Source of the DNA: Niabella beijingensis
Lineage (GTDB): Bacteria; Bacteroidota; Bacteroidia; Chitinophagales; Chitinophagaceae
Assembly (NCBI RefSeq): GCF_020034665.1
Contig: NZ_JAIQDI010000001.1
Coordinates: 3,100,001-3,164,000, forward strand
Length of the DNA: 64,000 nucleotides
Direction: 5' to 3'
Part shown: positions 45,375-54,376 of the stretch, piece after piece
How the letters are laid out: every line of letters starts with the position of its first letter
Position numbering within the stretch: the first letter of the stretch is position 1
Notes under the pieces: generated by a model
Database searches by the model: none
Told to the model about the DNA's origin: nothing
The model's input: only the letters and a program-made list of their open reading frames with translations
Position numbers and translations under genes: made by a program

Positions 45375-45391
45375 CCTACTAACCAAGTAGA
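45375..45391. promoter_or_regulatory. Palindromic operator, site D (peroxiredoxin-cys genes)
   Basis: CCTAC (45375-45379), seven bases, GTAGA (45387-45391), one base off the consensus. It lies 42 bases upstream of the peroxiredoxin ATG, and its flank ACTAATA is the complement of the flank of sites A and B. Confidence 0.65.
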
Positions 45392-45532
45392 CTAATAGGG
45401 TGGTTTGCAAGGTACAACATATTTTTGGAATGGAAATGTAAAAAAATGGTGAAATCGGAAAAACAGACAGAATTGAGCAGGAAAAAGCGAAAAACGGCGG
45501 ATCGTTGAGGACGGACAGCTGATCGCTGCTTG

Positions 45533-47539
45533 CTAGATGGACAGTGTAAAGGAAGCACCTCCGCCGGCTGCCGGCTGAAAGGAGATCTTACATTGGATGG
45601 CTTTTGCCAGGTCCCGGATCAGGTGCAGTCCCAGGCCATACCTGGTGCCTACGACCGCATTTTCATTGTAAAGTGCCTCCATCTGTTCTTTATGGATTCC
45701 CGGACCATTGTCGGTAATGGTAAGCAGCACCTGATGGCCTTTCTGGCGGACATGCCACCGGATCTGCCCGTCCGGAGTGTCTTGCAATGCCTTTACTGCA
45801 TTGGCAGTGAGATTGTACATGATGGTTTTCAGATAATCCTCATCCGTACTTACGGACAGTTGTTCGGTGTTTTGAAAACTAACGGCAATCGGGTTGTTAA
45901 CAGGCAATTGTTTCCGGATGTGATCAAAAAGCCGGTCAACCGGTACCATTTTTTTCTCGGGCGCAAAGCGTTCCATCTGGCTTTTACTCCAGAGCAGCAT
46001 GGCTTCCATAGTGTCGAGCAGGTTTTCAGCGGAGGCGGTAAGGTCTTTCTGATGCCGCTCGGTGCGTTCCTGATCAAACAGCCCCGGCATTTCTTTTTGC
46101 AGGTGCAGGAAGTTGATCAGGTTGATGATGGGACTGCGCAGGTCGTGGCTGAGGATGCCAAAGAACTTTGTTTTCACCTTATTGGCCTCATCGAGCTCAT
46201 TGTTCAGCAGGAGCAGGGTGGTATTGGTCCTCCGCCGGCTGCGGTTCTGATAAAATAAAAGCCCTCCGATAATAAGAAGGAATGCCGCACCTCCCATCAG
46301 CGCCGTCCGGGTACGTCTTGCATTGCTGAGCGCCAGTTTATTGATCTGCAGCTGTTTTTCCCGGGCGTCTATTTCGCGCTGGCTTTCGAGGGATGCGATC
46401 TTGTTCTTGCTTTCCTGGGAGTAGAGGGAGTCGCGAAGGTTCAGGTGTGTTTGAAGATATTGATAGGCTGCCGGATAATTGCCTAAAGCAGCCTCTGTTT
46501 CTGCAAGTTGTTTTGCAGCGTTGGAGAGGGTTTCCTGGTCTCCGGTTGCATTGCTCATGTTGATGGCCGCAGCGAGGTATCTTTTTGAAAATGCCAGCAG
46601 GTCGTTTTTATTTTGGGGTATGGTATCGGGTATAGCCGCACCAACCGCATTCCCAAGCGCCATATCCTTTGCCGCAGTTCCCAGCAACACCAGGTTAGCC
46701 ACGGCCATTGAATGATCAGGGTTCAGTGCATCCCATAGTTGCTTTGATTGAAGGGCGTACCGGAGCTGTTCTTCTGCGGTAGGAGCAATAAATCCCAGGT
46801 TATAATAGATCATTGCTTCCCGCTCTGTGTTATTGGCTTCTTTTACAAGCGGTAATGCCTGCAGAAGATATTGCCGGGCGCGCAGGGTGTCTTTGGCAAT
46901 GACATAGGAGGTGCCGATGGTGGTCAGCGCCATTGCAATATTGGCAGGATGCCGGTTTTCCCTGGATACGCTATACGCCTTAAACGCGTATTTGAGTGCA
47001 TCGGTCTGATTTTCCTGCAGGATGTACGTGGTTGCTATGCCATTATAAATAAGTGCAAGCAGATACGGATCATCTAATTTTTCCGCGATCGGCATAGCTT
47101 CCTGAAGATAGCGCATTGCCATTAGAACAAGTCCTCTGTTCTGATAGGCGGTGCCGATATTCATCAAAGCGCTGCAGGCACCCTTTTCATTTCCGGTTTT
47201 CTTATTGATCGTGTATGCCTCTTCATAGTAATGGATGGCAGAATCATACTTGCTCTGATCGCAAAGATTATTTCCAAGCGAAATACAAAATGCCGCGATG
47301 CCCTTATCCCATTTTATTGCTTTGGATTTTGACAACCCCTCCCGGGCGTACTGCATACTTTTCTCTATGTCAATAGGTGCATAGGCCTCACCAATGCGGT
47401 ATTGCAGTCTTAACTTATCTGTATCGGACCGGGCAACAGATAGCTCCCGCAACATCGAATCAATAGCTGCCAATCCCTGTTTCTGCGCATTCCCGTTTAG
47501 AGCAATGCAGGCCAGCATCAGCATTTTCAGTATTCTCAT
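45533..47539 (-). CDS. Sensor histidine kinase with TPR sensor domain
   Basis: A 668-residue kinase. After a signal-peptide-like start (residues 1-18) come tetratricopeptide repeats (about 45-375, for example SAIHYYEEAYTINKKTGNEK), one transmembrane helix (412-430), a HisKA domain with FFGILSHDLRSPI and phospho-acceptor His465, and an HATPase with an N-box-like MYNLTANAVKAL, DNGPGI and RYGLGLHLI. The TPR part would lie in the periplasm. The LytTR response regulator gene 46 bases upstream is its likely partner. The signal sensed is unknown. Confidence 0.92.
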   Translation of the reverse strand: MRILKMLMLACIALNGNAQKQGLAAIDSMLRELSVARSDTDKLRLQYRIGEAYAPIDIEKSMQYAREGLSKSKAIKWDKGIAAFCISLGNNLCDQSKYDSAIHYYEEAYTINKKTGNEKGACSALMNIGTAYQNRGLVLMAMRYLQEAMPIAEKLDDPYLLALIYNGIATTYILQENQTDALKYAFKAYSVSRENRHPANIAMALTTIGTSYVIAKDTLRARQYLLQALPLVKEANNTEREAMIYYNLGFIAPTAEEQLRYALQSKQLWDALNPDHSMAVANLVLLGTAAKDMALGNAVGAAIPDTIPQNKNDLLAFSKRYLAAAINMSNATGDQETLSNAAKQLAETEAALGNYPAAYQYLQTHLNLRDSLYSQESKNKIASLESQREIDAREKQLQINKLALSNARRTRTALMGGAAFLLIIGGLLFYQNRSRRRTNTTLLLLNNELDEANKVKTKFFGILSHDLRSPIINLINFLHLQKEMPGLFDQERTERHQKDLTASAENLLDTMEAMLLWSKSQMERFAPEKKMVPVDRLFDHIRKQLPVNNPIAVSFQNTEQLSVSTDEDYLKTIMYNLTANAVKALQDTPDGQIRWHVRQKGHQVLLTITDNGPGIHKEQMEALYNENAVVGTRYGLGLHLIRDLAKAIQCKISFQPAAGGGASFTLSI

Positions 47540-47585
47540 TGGTGTTGGATTTGTTTATAAAATACCGCTTTGTATCGATCCTGTT

Positions 47586-48299
47586 CTAAGCGATCAGTTG
47601 CTGCAGGTCTTCCTTATAGCTCCTTCCGATGGGGAGGGTGATCTCATTGATAAAAATTTCCTGCGGAGTGATCTTGTCAATAAAATGCTTTTGGACCGCA
47701 TAGCTCCGGTGCACTCTTATAAAGCTTCCGAATGAAGGGGTTTTTAAAAGATTGCCCAGTGATGCCAGCACACAGTACTTCTTCTTCCGGGTAATGATCC
47801 CGGTATAATCCTTCAGCGCTTCAAGATATAAGATATCAGCTGCCTTGATTTTTATATGCTCATGCCCGTCCTTTATAAAAATGGTATCGCCGTTCAGACT
47901 ATGATCCAGCAATGCCGATTTTTTCCGCAGCAGCAGGTATTCTTCCAGCCGTTTCATAGAGGTTGCAAAGCGATCGGCTTTTAATGGCTTAATCAGAAAA
48001 TCAAGGGCCGCCAGTTCAAAACTTTCCAAAGCATAGTCGGGATAGGAAGTGATAAAGATGCAGGCATCCACCTCCAGCAGTTTTTTTCGCAGCTCAAGAC
48101 CGCTGATGCCTTCCATATCGATATCGAGCAGCAGTACCTGGGGACGGTCTGCCTCAATCCGGTCAAGCGCGGCTTCCGCACTTTCATATGCACCCTTTAC
48201 CGTAAGAAAATCATATTTTTTTGCAAAAGAAAGGGTCATCAGCCGGTCGATCTCATTATCGTCCACAACGATGCAGTTATATGTATTTGCGCTGCCCAT
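47586..48299 (-). CDS. LytTR family response regulator
   Basis: A 237-residue regulator: a receiver domain (about residues 7-125) with acidic pair VVDDNE, phosphorylatable Asp59 in LLLDID and Lys in LIKPLK, then a LytTR DNA-binding domain (about 140-237, with FIKDGHEHIKIKAADILYLE and FIRVHRSYAVQKHFI). LytTR proteins bind direct repeats upstream of their targets. It is the first gene of a two-gene unit with the TPR kinase and is divergent from the accessory lipoprotein stretch. Confidence 0.94.
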   Translation of the reverse strand: MGSANTYNCIVVDDNEIDRLMTLSFAKKYDFLTVKGAYESAEAALDRIEADRPQVLLLDIDMEGISGLELRKKLLEVDACIFITSYPDYALESFELAALDFLIKPLKADRFATSMKRLEEYLLLRKKSALLDHSLNGDTIFIKDGHEHIKIKAADILYLEALKDYTGIITRKKKYCVLASLGNLLKTPSFGSFIRVHRSYAVQKHFIDKITPQEIFINEITLPIGRSYKEDLQQLIA

Positions 48300-48649
48300 G
48301 TTTACTCAAATTTAATACTTCCTGCCTTTCAAGGATATCTTTTTATATAAGTCATACAAAGATGAAACCAAAAAACGGATTATCCGGAGCTGTTGCATCG
48401 CCTTTTTGAGGGATATAAATGAAGTTTTTAAAACGGCGTTTGGTTGCAGCAGCGATACTGAAACGCAGCGGTTGCCGAACAACCGGCGCAGCTTAACGGC
48501 GGCCGGGGCCGGATGTTCTGACAGGAAATACAGTGTTTCTGTGATGCAGTGGCTGCGGTCATTCATCGATTCAAAATGCTGTTCGTCTAATCCTGCTTGT
48601 GGCTGGGAGTTGCCGGATATAGTTTTGGTAAAAATTAAAAAATCCAAAA
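48300..48649. other. Divergent intergenic region, no gene seen
   Basis: 350 bases between the LytTR regulator and a lipoprotein gene. It must carry both promoters. The open frames here look like chance, without codon bias or a plausible start. A CATCTTTG on the minus strand (48357-48364) is one weak -7 candidate for the regulator. No LytTR-type direct repeat was found by eye. Confidence 0.5.
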
Positions 48650-49423
48650 ATGAAGAAACAGCTCCTGCCCATTCTTTGCATACTACTGGCACTGTTGATG
48701 CTGATCGCTGCCTTTTTCTCCTGCAACAAAAAGAATAATGACAGCACCGCGCTGTTGCCCGGTAATATCGAACGCAGTACACAAACCGGTAATGGCATTT
48801 CTTACCGGGTCTATGTTCAGAAAGACCGGACAGCTTACAAAGGCATCCTGGTGATGGGGAGCGGTAATGATGAGAACAATCCTTCCCCCGGCAGCATGGA
48901 GGGGGGACCGGAGAATGCCCTTTGTCAAAAGGCTGCAGAAAACGGCTATGTGGCGGCCATTGTACAATACCGTAAGGGCCCCGGCACGGCAGACTGGAAC
49001 AAGAGCGCTGAAATGATGGGTCAGGACTATGATAACTGTATCCGTGCCCTGGCAGCTTCATATGGTATTGATAAGAATAAATCGGTAGTGGGAGGATATT
49101 CCTATGCCACGTTTGTTCTTTATACCACAATCGCATACTATAACAACCTGAGCTACTGTAAGGGCCTGCTGGGTGCCTGTGGCGGTACAGACAGGGACAA
49201 AATCTCCAAATTTAAGATACCGGTGTTTGCGATCAACTGTGCCGGCAATAATGAAGGCGATAATGTGAACAGCTTTTACGGCAAACCACTGTATGATCAA
49301 ATACCGGATCATTCGCCTGTAAAACCCAGAAGCGGCGGGGTAACGGATGGTACCTGCAATACACACTGTGCCAAGGCCTGGACGGAGGAGTTGTATAATC
49401 AATTGATAAGATGGGCGCCTTAA
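48650..49423 (+). CDS. Lipoprotein with alpha/beta-hydrolase fold
   Basis: A 257-residue lipoprotein: signal peptide with lipobox AFFSC and Cys25, then N-K-K-N. The mature part has an alpha/beta hydrolase layout, with the nucleophile elbow GGYSYAT, where Ser is the candidate nucleophile, and late Asp/His candidates. Several Cys (LGACGG, INCAG, TCNTHC) may form disulfides in the periplasm or at the surface. The substrate is unknown; a carbohydrate or lipid ester is possible. It begins a stretch of secreted proteins on the plus strand. Confidence 0.65.
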   Translation: MKKQLLPILCILLALLMLIAAFFSCNKKNNDSTALLPGNIERSTQTGNGISYRVYVQKDRTAYKGILVMGSGNDENNPSPGSMEGGPENALCQKAAENGYVAAIVQYRKGPGTADWNKSAEMMGQDYDNCIRALAASYGIDKNKSVVGGYSYATFVLYTTIAYYNNLSYCKGLLGACGGTDRDKISKFKIPVFAINCAGNNEGDNVNSFYGKPLYDQIPDHSPVKPRSGGVTDGTCNTHCAKAWTEELYNQLIRWAP

Positions 49424-49562
49424 CGGATCGGTTAAATCAAAAGCCAAGGCAGGGAAACCTGTTGCTGTCATTCATTCGCTCTTTTTTAACGCCGGCGCGT
49501 GATGGTAACTGATATCGTAATTCATGTAGTACACAATTATTATTCATTAAAAACAAAATAGT

Positions 49563-50045
49563 ATGAAAACAAATTTCAGACGCTTTCTTCTAATGACAGT
49601 CGCAGTGCTTTTTTTATTGGCAGCCTGCAAAAAAGAGAATACGGGCCAAAATAGCTCCGATAATAGTTATACCTATGCAAACGGGGGCAACCCTAAAACA
49701 GAAAAGATAGCAAAAGCTGCCTGGATACCAGAGGGCAAAGAAATGCGACTGCTCCTTTATAACAGCAGCAATGCAAACGACGGGGTAGAACTATACCTGG
49801 AAACCGCCGGACCCAATTTCTCCGCCATACCCGAAGGGTCTTTTACAAACGCTCCTGATAATATAGCCTTCCGCAGTGGCATTCTTTATTACAATAATGG
49901 TGATGAAAGCTATACGGTAAACAGCATTGGCAGAAAAATAACCATCGCAAAAGAGGGGAATAACTATAAGCTGAATTTTGAATTCACAAGCAGCATGGGC
50001 CTGGTACAAGGGAGCTATAATGGCCCGGTTGAGAGTGCACAATAA
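49563..50045 (+). CDS. Lipoprotein of unknown function
   Basis: A 160-residue lipoprotein: lipobox LLAAC with Cys22, followed by K-K-E-N, then a Ser/Asn-rich linker and a beta-rich domain (about residues 50-155; WIPEGKEMRLLLYNSSN, RKITIAKEGNNYKLNFEF). No family was recognised. It is preceded by an AT-rich leader and followed after 44 bases by another lipoprotein gene with the same C-K-K start. Confidence 0.65.
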   Translation: MKTNFRRFLLMTVAVLFLLAACKKENTGQNSSDNSYTYANGGNPKTEKIAKAAWIPEGKEMRLLLYNSSNANDGVELYLETAGPNFSAIPEGSFTNAPDNIAFRSGILYYNNGDESYTVNSIGRKITIAKEGNNYKLNFEFTSSMGLVQGSYNGPVESAQ

Positions 50046-50089
50046 TAAAAACAGCAAAAAAATCTTGTAAAAATTTAAAAATCAATTGT

Positions 50090-50806
50090 ATGAAAAATTG
50101 TCCTTCTATAAGTAAGAACAGCCGTCTATTACTGGCAATCTTCGGCTGCATACTGGCGTTTGGTCTCTTTTCCTGCAAAAAAGATAAAGAGAGTGTTCCC
50201 GCCGGGGAGGAGAAGATAAACCTGACTGCCGCTGACCTGGAAGGCTATTATCTGGTTACCGAAAACAATGGCTGGAATCCCCGGATGTCCCTGTTCTATT
50301 TTGAAAAAACGGGTGGAAAACTGATGCTGATGCACGACGGTGCAGGCCTGCGGCGGGGGTATGAAGTGGTTGTTAAGGATAATCATTTGAAAATAGGCAG
50401 CGATGGACAAACGTTTGATTTTTTATTTGAAAAAACAAGTGAGGGCAGCATGCTGCTCAAATCCTTTTCAGGCAGCGCAAGCCATGCCGAACTGTACAAA
50501 AACAGCGAATCTTTCCCCGTAGCGGACAGAACATTCTCCCGTAAATGGGAGCAGGTAAATGGGGTGCTTTATCATATTGGCTTTAACAGCACAAAATTTA
50601 TTGATGGTATTGCGGGCATCGTTCCGGAAGAAGGATACCCTTACTACACCGTGGGCGGCGGAGCGGGCTGGAAGAGCGATACAGGTCATGGATCTTATTT
50701 GGGCGCTGCCGTTTCTTCGTGGAAAGGAAATGGGAAAAAGACGCTGCTGGTAGAAAAACGGGTCAATAACGGCGGATCACCAAAAATAGATGTATATATA
50801 AATTGA
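50090..50806 (+). CDS. Lipoprotein of unknown function
   Basis: A 238-residue lipoprotein: signal peptide and lipobox LFSC with Cys29, followed by KKDKE. The mature part alternates short beta strands (YEVVVKDNHLKIGSDGQTF) and Gly/Ser loops, and has no recognisable motif. It follows the preceding lipoprotein by 44 bases and could be co-transcribed. Confidence 0.65.
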   Translation: MKNCPSISKNSRLLLAIFGCILAFGLFSCKKDKESVPAGEEKINLTAADLEGYYLVTENNGWNPRMSLFYFEKTGGKLMLMHDGAGLRRGYEVVVKDNHLKIGSDGQTFDFLFEKTSEGSMLLKSFSGSASHAELYKNSESFPVADRTFSRKWEQVNGVLYHIGFNSTKFIDGIAGIVPEEGYPYYTVGGGAGWKSDTGHGSYLGAAVSSWKGNGKKTLLVEKRVNNGGSPKIDVYIN

Positions 50807-50933
50807 ATGTTTTCATGTTCAAAGCAGCGGTTCCGGTTTTGCAGGATCTATGTGCCTCCCATCCGCGCTGCCCAATAAAAACTTCCCGGGTTTGATCGGG
50901 TTGATAAAAACTATTGGTAACAAAAACAAAAAA

Positions 50934-51452
50934 ATGAAATCTCTACAATCCCTCAAATTTCTTACGGCCCTGTTTGTATTCATGCTTTGTGCAGCCTACA
51001 CCCAGGCCCAATCCGGTCCCGAAGACGGCACTTACTTTATTGTAAATGTAGCCACCGGCCGTGCACTTACCCCGGTTGACGGAGGTATCAACAGTAATAC
51101 CCGGCTTAAGAAGTTCAACAAAAGCGGCATGCAAAAATGGAAGATAAAAAAATATACAGCAAAAGGCAAAGAAGGGAAAATGATTGTGAGCTACACCATC
51201 CAGAATGCGGCATCCGGTTTTTACCTGCGCCCCTATTTTGTGCCGGATAATCATGAAGCCATTCTTTCCGATAAGGATGTCAACAGCAGTTTTTCCATTG
51301 AGGCCGATGCCGGAAGCTTTATCATCAAAAGTATAAAAATGGGCGGGGATGCCCTGCACAGCAAAAATACCGGCTTTGACGATGATGAGCCGTGGTTTGG
51401 CCCGGATGAAAAAGAGGATGGTTATCGGTGGCAACTGGTAGCGGCGGAGTGA
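50934..51452 (+). CDS. Secreted beta-trefoil-like protein (ricin-B/I66 type)
   Basis: 172 residues from the ATG at 50934; the frame extends to 50850, but the upstream part lacks a signal and is probably leader. The signal peptide (about residues 1-25, ending AYTQAQ) is followed by three similar units with GTYFIVNVATGRAL, QKWKIKKY, IQNAASGFYL and YRWQLV, the strand pattern of beta-trefoils such as ricin-type lectins and I66-type protease inhibitors. It would bind a glycan or a protease outside the cell; which is unknown. Confidence 0.6.
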   Translation: MKSLQSLKFLTALFVFMLCAAYTQAQSGPEDGTYFIVNVATGRALTPVDGGINSNTRLKKFNKSGMQKWKIKKYTAKGKEGKMIVSYTIQNAASGFYLRPYFVPDNHEAILSDKDVNSSFSIEADAGSFIIKSIKMGGDALHSKNTGFDDDEPWFGPDEKEDGYRWQLVAAE

Positions 51453-51619
51453 ATATTTTCAGGGGAACAGCTTGTGCATAAAGCACCGTTGCCCGGATAA
51501 ACTGCCATGAGCAACGCATACACGCGATCATCCCTGCGGGATGCGTATCAATCCTGCTGATCTTGTAAGCGCTCTATTTAATAAGTAACACCGCCACAGC
51601 GGATAGAATCAATAAACAA

Positions 51620-52531
51620 ATGAAATACATTGTACACCGGTTTGCCGTAACCGCCCTTATGCTGATAATATGCTGCTCCTCCTGCGATAAGCATCAATAC
51701 ATACCTCATCAGCCCGAACTGCTGTTAGGGAGTGGCGCACCCGGACCCGGCCGCGGGGCCCCGGGCGATTTTTACCTGGATACGGAGAACCAGGATCTTT
51801 ATGGTCCCAAGGGAGAGAAGGACTGGGGCGAACCGGTGAGCCTTATCGGTGCCACCGGCCCGAAGGGAACGCCGGGCAGCGTCATCATAAATGGTACCGG
51901 GGTTCCGGGCGCTTCCGATGGCCGGGACGGCGATTATTACCTGGATAAGGAGCAGGCATTGTTATACGGGCCTAAAACAGCTGGGGGCTGGGGCGAGCCG
52001 GTAAGCCTGAAAGGCCCAGCGGGCAGCAACGGTACCAACGGTAATACCATATTAAGCGGGCCTTCAGCGCCTTTAAGTACACAGGGCGTTATCGGTGATT
52101 TTTACCTGAACACCACCACACTGGAGTTTTACGGACCCAAAACGGCTGCGGGATGGGGTACTCCGATTAATGTGCCCAACCCCGGCTCCGGCTGTGACCT
52201 GGTTCTGCCGGCGGTCAGCTTTAAAGCGAGCAGCACGCAGATCTCCAGTGACAACGAAGCGATCCTGGCATCCGTTGCAAATACGTTAAGAACGAATACC
52301 GGTTGTAAAGTGGTCGTAAAAGGCGGGTATTGCGGGGATAATCAGCAAAACCTTCAACTGAGCTGGAGAAGGGTAAACGCAGTGATCAGTTACCTGGTCC
52401 AGGAACAGGGGATCAGCGGCGACCGGTTTATATTCAAATACAATCAGCCCGGCAGCGACTGCGGTATAGTGGAACTTCAAAGCGGTGCTCCCGGTGAACC
52501 CGGAGGAGGGGTCATTCCACCGATGCCCTGA
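51620..52531 (+). CDS. Lipoprotein with three collagen-like modules and an OmpA-like domain
   Basis: A 303-residue lipoprotein: lipobox with Cys22, then three related modules at about residues 49-77, 104-132 and 159-186 (GDFYLDTENQDLYGPK, GDYYLDKEQALLYGPK, GDFYLNTTTLEFYGPK) separated by Gly-Pro-rich collagen-like stretches, then an OmpA-C-like domain (about 198-285: NEAILASVANTLRTNTG and SWRRVNAVISYLVQ). OmpA-type domains bind peptidoglycan; the modules could form a trimeric stalk. The usual Asp of the peptidoglycan site is not obvious. Modules like these are also common in phage tail and surface proteins. Confidence 0.7.
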   Translation: MKYIVHRFAVTALMLIICCSSCDKHQYIPHQPELLLGSGAPGPGRGAPGDFYLDTENQDLYGPKGEKDWGEPVSLIGATGPKGTPGSVIINGTGVPGASDGRDGDYYLDKEQALLYGPKTAGGWGEPVSLKGPAGSNGTNGNTILSGPSAPLSTQGVIGDFYLNTTTLEFYGPKTAAGWGTPINVPNPGSGCDLVLPAVSFKASSTQISSDNEAILASVANTLRTNTGCKVVVKGGYCGDNQQNLQLSWRRVNAVISYLVQEQGISGDRFIFKYNQPGSDCGIVELQSGAPGEPGGGVIPPMP

Positions 52532-52579
52532 AGGCTGGAGAATCATAAATAAACCTGGTTTTAAAATTTAATTAAAAAC

Positions 52580-53155
52580 ATGAAAAAAAATCTCAGACAA
52601 CTTGTATTGCTGGTATTTGCAGTAGCAGCATTATTAACTGCCTGCAAAAAAGGTGACATTGGCCCAAAGGGCGATAAAGGCGATCCGGGCGCTTCCGGTG
52701 CTAAGGGCGACAAAGGAGTAACAGGAGCACAAGGGCCTGCAGGCAATGCCAATGTTTTTTCCAAAACCTTTGACTGGAATAAAATTACCTGGACACACCT
52801 CACCGAATATGGAACGAACTATACAATTGCCGATCTAAAAATACCGCAGATAACAGCCGATATTGTGAATAGCGGCGGCGTATTTGTTTATGGCAGCTTA
52901 TTTTTTGGAGGACAACAGTGGACGGCTTTTCCTACCAGCTACTTGGAATTTGGTGTAACCAGGCATTTTACTTTCAGTATCAATGCCGGCAACGTAAGGG
53001 TGCGATACTCCAAATCAGATAATACTTTTCCCTCATCCACAATCGCTATCAAAGTGGTTTTTATGACCGGGAAAGCCGTTGCGCTGGCCGGGCAAAATGG
53101 CGTCAATCTGAATAATTACAATCACGTAAAAACAGCATTTCATTTGAACGACTAG
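52580..53155 (+). CDS. Collagen-like lipoprotein
   Basis: A 191-residue lipoprotein: lipobox LLTAC with Cys22, then K-K-G-D and a collagen-like Gly-X-Y region (about residues 24-56, with GDKGDPGASGAKGDK) and a beta-rich C-terminal domain (about 60-190, with YVSFKIGG-free, mostly hydrophobic strands). The collagen part probably trimerises the protein, with the C-terminal domain as head. It follows the previous collagen-like gene after 48 bases. Confidence 0.75.
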   Translation: MKKNLRQLVLLVFAVAALLTACKKGDIGPKGDKGDPGASGAKGDKGVTGAQGPAGNANVFSKTFDWNKITWTHLTEYGTNYTIADLKIPQITADIVNSGGVFVYGSLFFGGQQWTAFPTSYLEFGVTRHFTFSINAGNVRVRYSKSDNTFPSSTIAIKVVFMTGKAVALAGQNGVNLNNYNHVKTAFHLND

Positions 53156-53178
53156 AAAAAAGTAATGGACATCGCCTT

Positions 53179-53880
53179 ATGGAAAAGAGCTATAAGATAT
53201 TGATCCTGTTTTTCACAGTTGTAATGATCCTGTCATTATCGGGTTTCTTTTATACTTATCTGCGGTTTTTTCCGGACTTAGACCGTTTCCCGATGCTGGT
53301 CCATATTCATTTCGTTGCTTTTATCTGCTGGTTCTTACTCCTCATCATTCAACCGGTTTTGATCAGGCAGCGGCGATACGGCCTTCACCGTACGCTGGGC
53401 AAACTGTCCTGGTTACTGGCGCCGGTGCTGGTAATCAGCATGCTTTTGCTAGTGAAGGAGAAGGTGCAGCGGGAACTGGGTACTTCAGCAGAAACCGCTG
53501 CAATGACCGCTTTTATCGGTTTGCTGGATGCGGTGTCTTTTTCGGGTTGCTATGGACTGGCTATGATCAAAAGACGTAATATCCGCTGGCATGTGGCTTT
53601 TATCATTGGCGCTACATTGATCGTATTCAATCCCGGCATGTCCCGGTTGTTCAACCATTTTAAGCCAGGTTCAGGCCTTTTGGCTGCTGTTATGTTTCCG
53701 TTTATTGTTCCGTTGATCATTATAACCATGGAAAAATTCCGGTTTAAACGACCCGTTCTTGGAAGTCCGTATTTATTGTTTGTACTGCTGTGGCTGGGAG
53801 AAGTACTGCTATTGATGACGGTGCCACAAACCGGTTTCTGGAAGCATCTGGTAATAAAATTTGTAAGTCAGAAGCTATAA
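53179..53880 (+). CDS. Multi-spanning membrane protein of unknown function
   Basis: A 233-residue protein with about seven hydrophobic segments (near residues 8-28, 40-62, 75-95, 110-128, 138-160, 170-185, 198-215). Short basic loops (RQRRYGLHRTLGK) look cytoplasmic. The LHRTLGKLSW stretch resembles DUF2306-like/haem-protein-like membrane proteins, but this is weak. It lies 23 bases after the collagen-like lipoprotein gene. Confidence 0.6.
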   Translation: MEKSYKILILFFTVVMILSLSGFFYTYLRFFPDLDRFPMLVHIHFVAFICWFLLLIIQPVLIRQRRYGLHRTLGKLSWLLAPVLVISMLLLVKEKVQRELGTSAETAAMTAFIGLLDAVSFSGCYGLAMIKRRNIRWHVAFIIGATLIVFNPGMSRLFNHFKPGSGLLAAVMFPFIVPLIIITMEKFRFKRPVLGSPYLLFVLLWLGEVLLLMTVPQTGFWKHLVIKFVSQKL

Positions 53881-54048
53881 GACGAATTTTTATAAGATGA
53901 TTTTGATGTGCTCGTGGAGAACCCTGCAAAGCCCCGTGACGGTGATACGGAACCTCCGGTATGTTCCGTCTTCAAATATACTCAGCGCCATTGGCGCAAG
54001 TTCGCTTCCCGATTTTGTGAACAAAAGAGGTGGTTACATCGTGTATAA

Positions 54049-54371
54049 AAAAAACAGGTCGGGCAATTTGTATCACCCTTGCCTGTTCATATTGATAATA
54101 ATTTAAGCCTGACATACAATATAACTCTTATCCCCGGCTTAGCAGGAGGAGTTCCCCATATCCAACTGCGGTTTATTCTGTTGTCAGAACTTACTATTAT
54201 CCTGATTACACAGTCGATCTCACGTACAAATTTATATTTATGATTCCAGGGCAAACTGTGACTTCCAAAGCAAATCAATTAATTCTTCCGAACGGTCAAT
54301 CTTATTCTGTGCAACAACTGCAAACCATGCCTTACCAGCAGGCAGCAAAACTTTTCAATCTTAAAAATTAA
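54049..54371 (+). pseudogene. Frameshifted remnant of a secreted or surface protein gene
   Basis: The 496 bases between the membrane protein and the next lipoprotein hold two overlapping frames that read like protein but lack a start. From 54049 one frame gives HIDNNLSLTYNITLIPGL; another, open from 54102 to the stop at 54369-54371, gives VDLTYKFIFMIPGQTV. Both carry an LTY...IPG pattern, so they may be diverged repeats of one gene with a frameshift between them. No signal peptide or lipobox remains; the gene's 5' end appears lost. Confidence 0.35.
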
Positions 54372-54376
54372 ACTTT

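Noticed and set aside
48406..48738. Plus-strand frame of 110 codons before the hydrolase-like lipoprotein
   Set aside because: It overlaps the real gene's signal peptide in another frame and shows no domain or codon bias.
53897..54106. Plus-strand frame of 69 codons after the membrane protein
   Set aside because: No signal peptide, domain or coding character; a different frame from the remnant at 54049 looks more protein-like.
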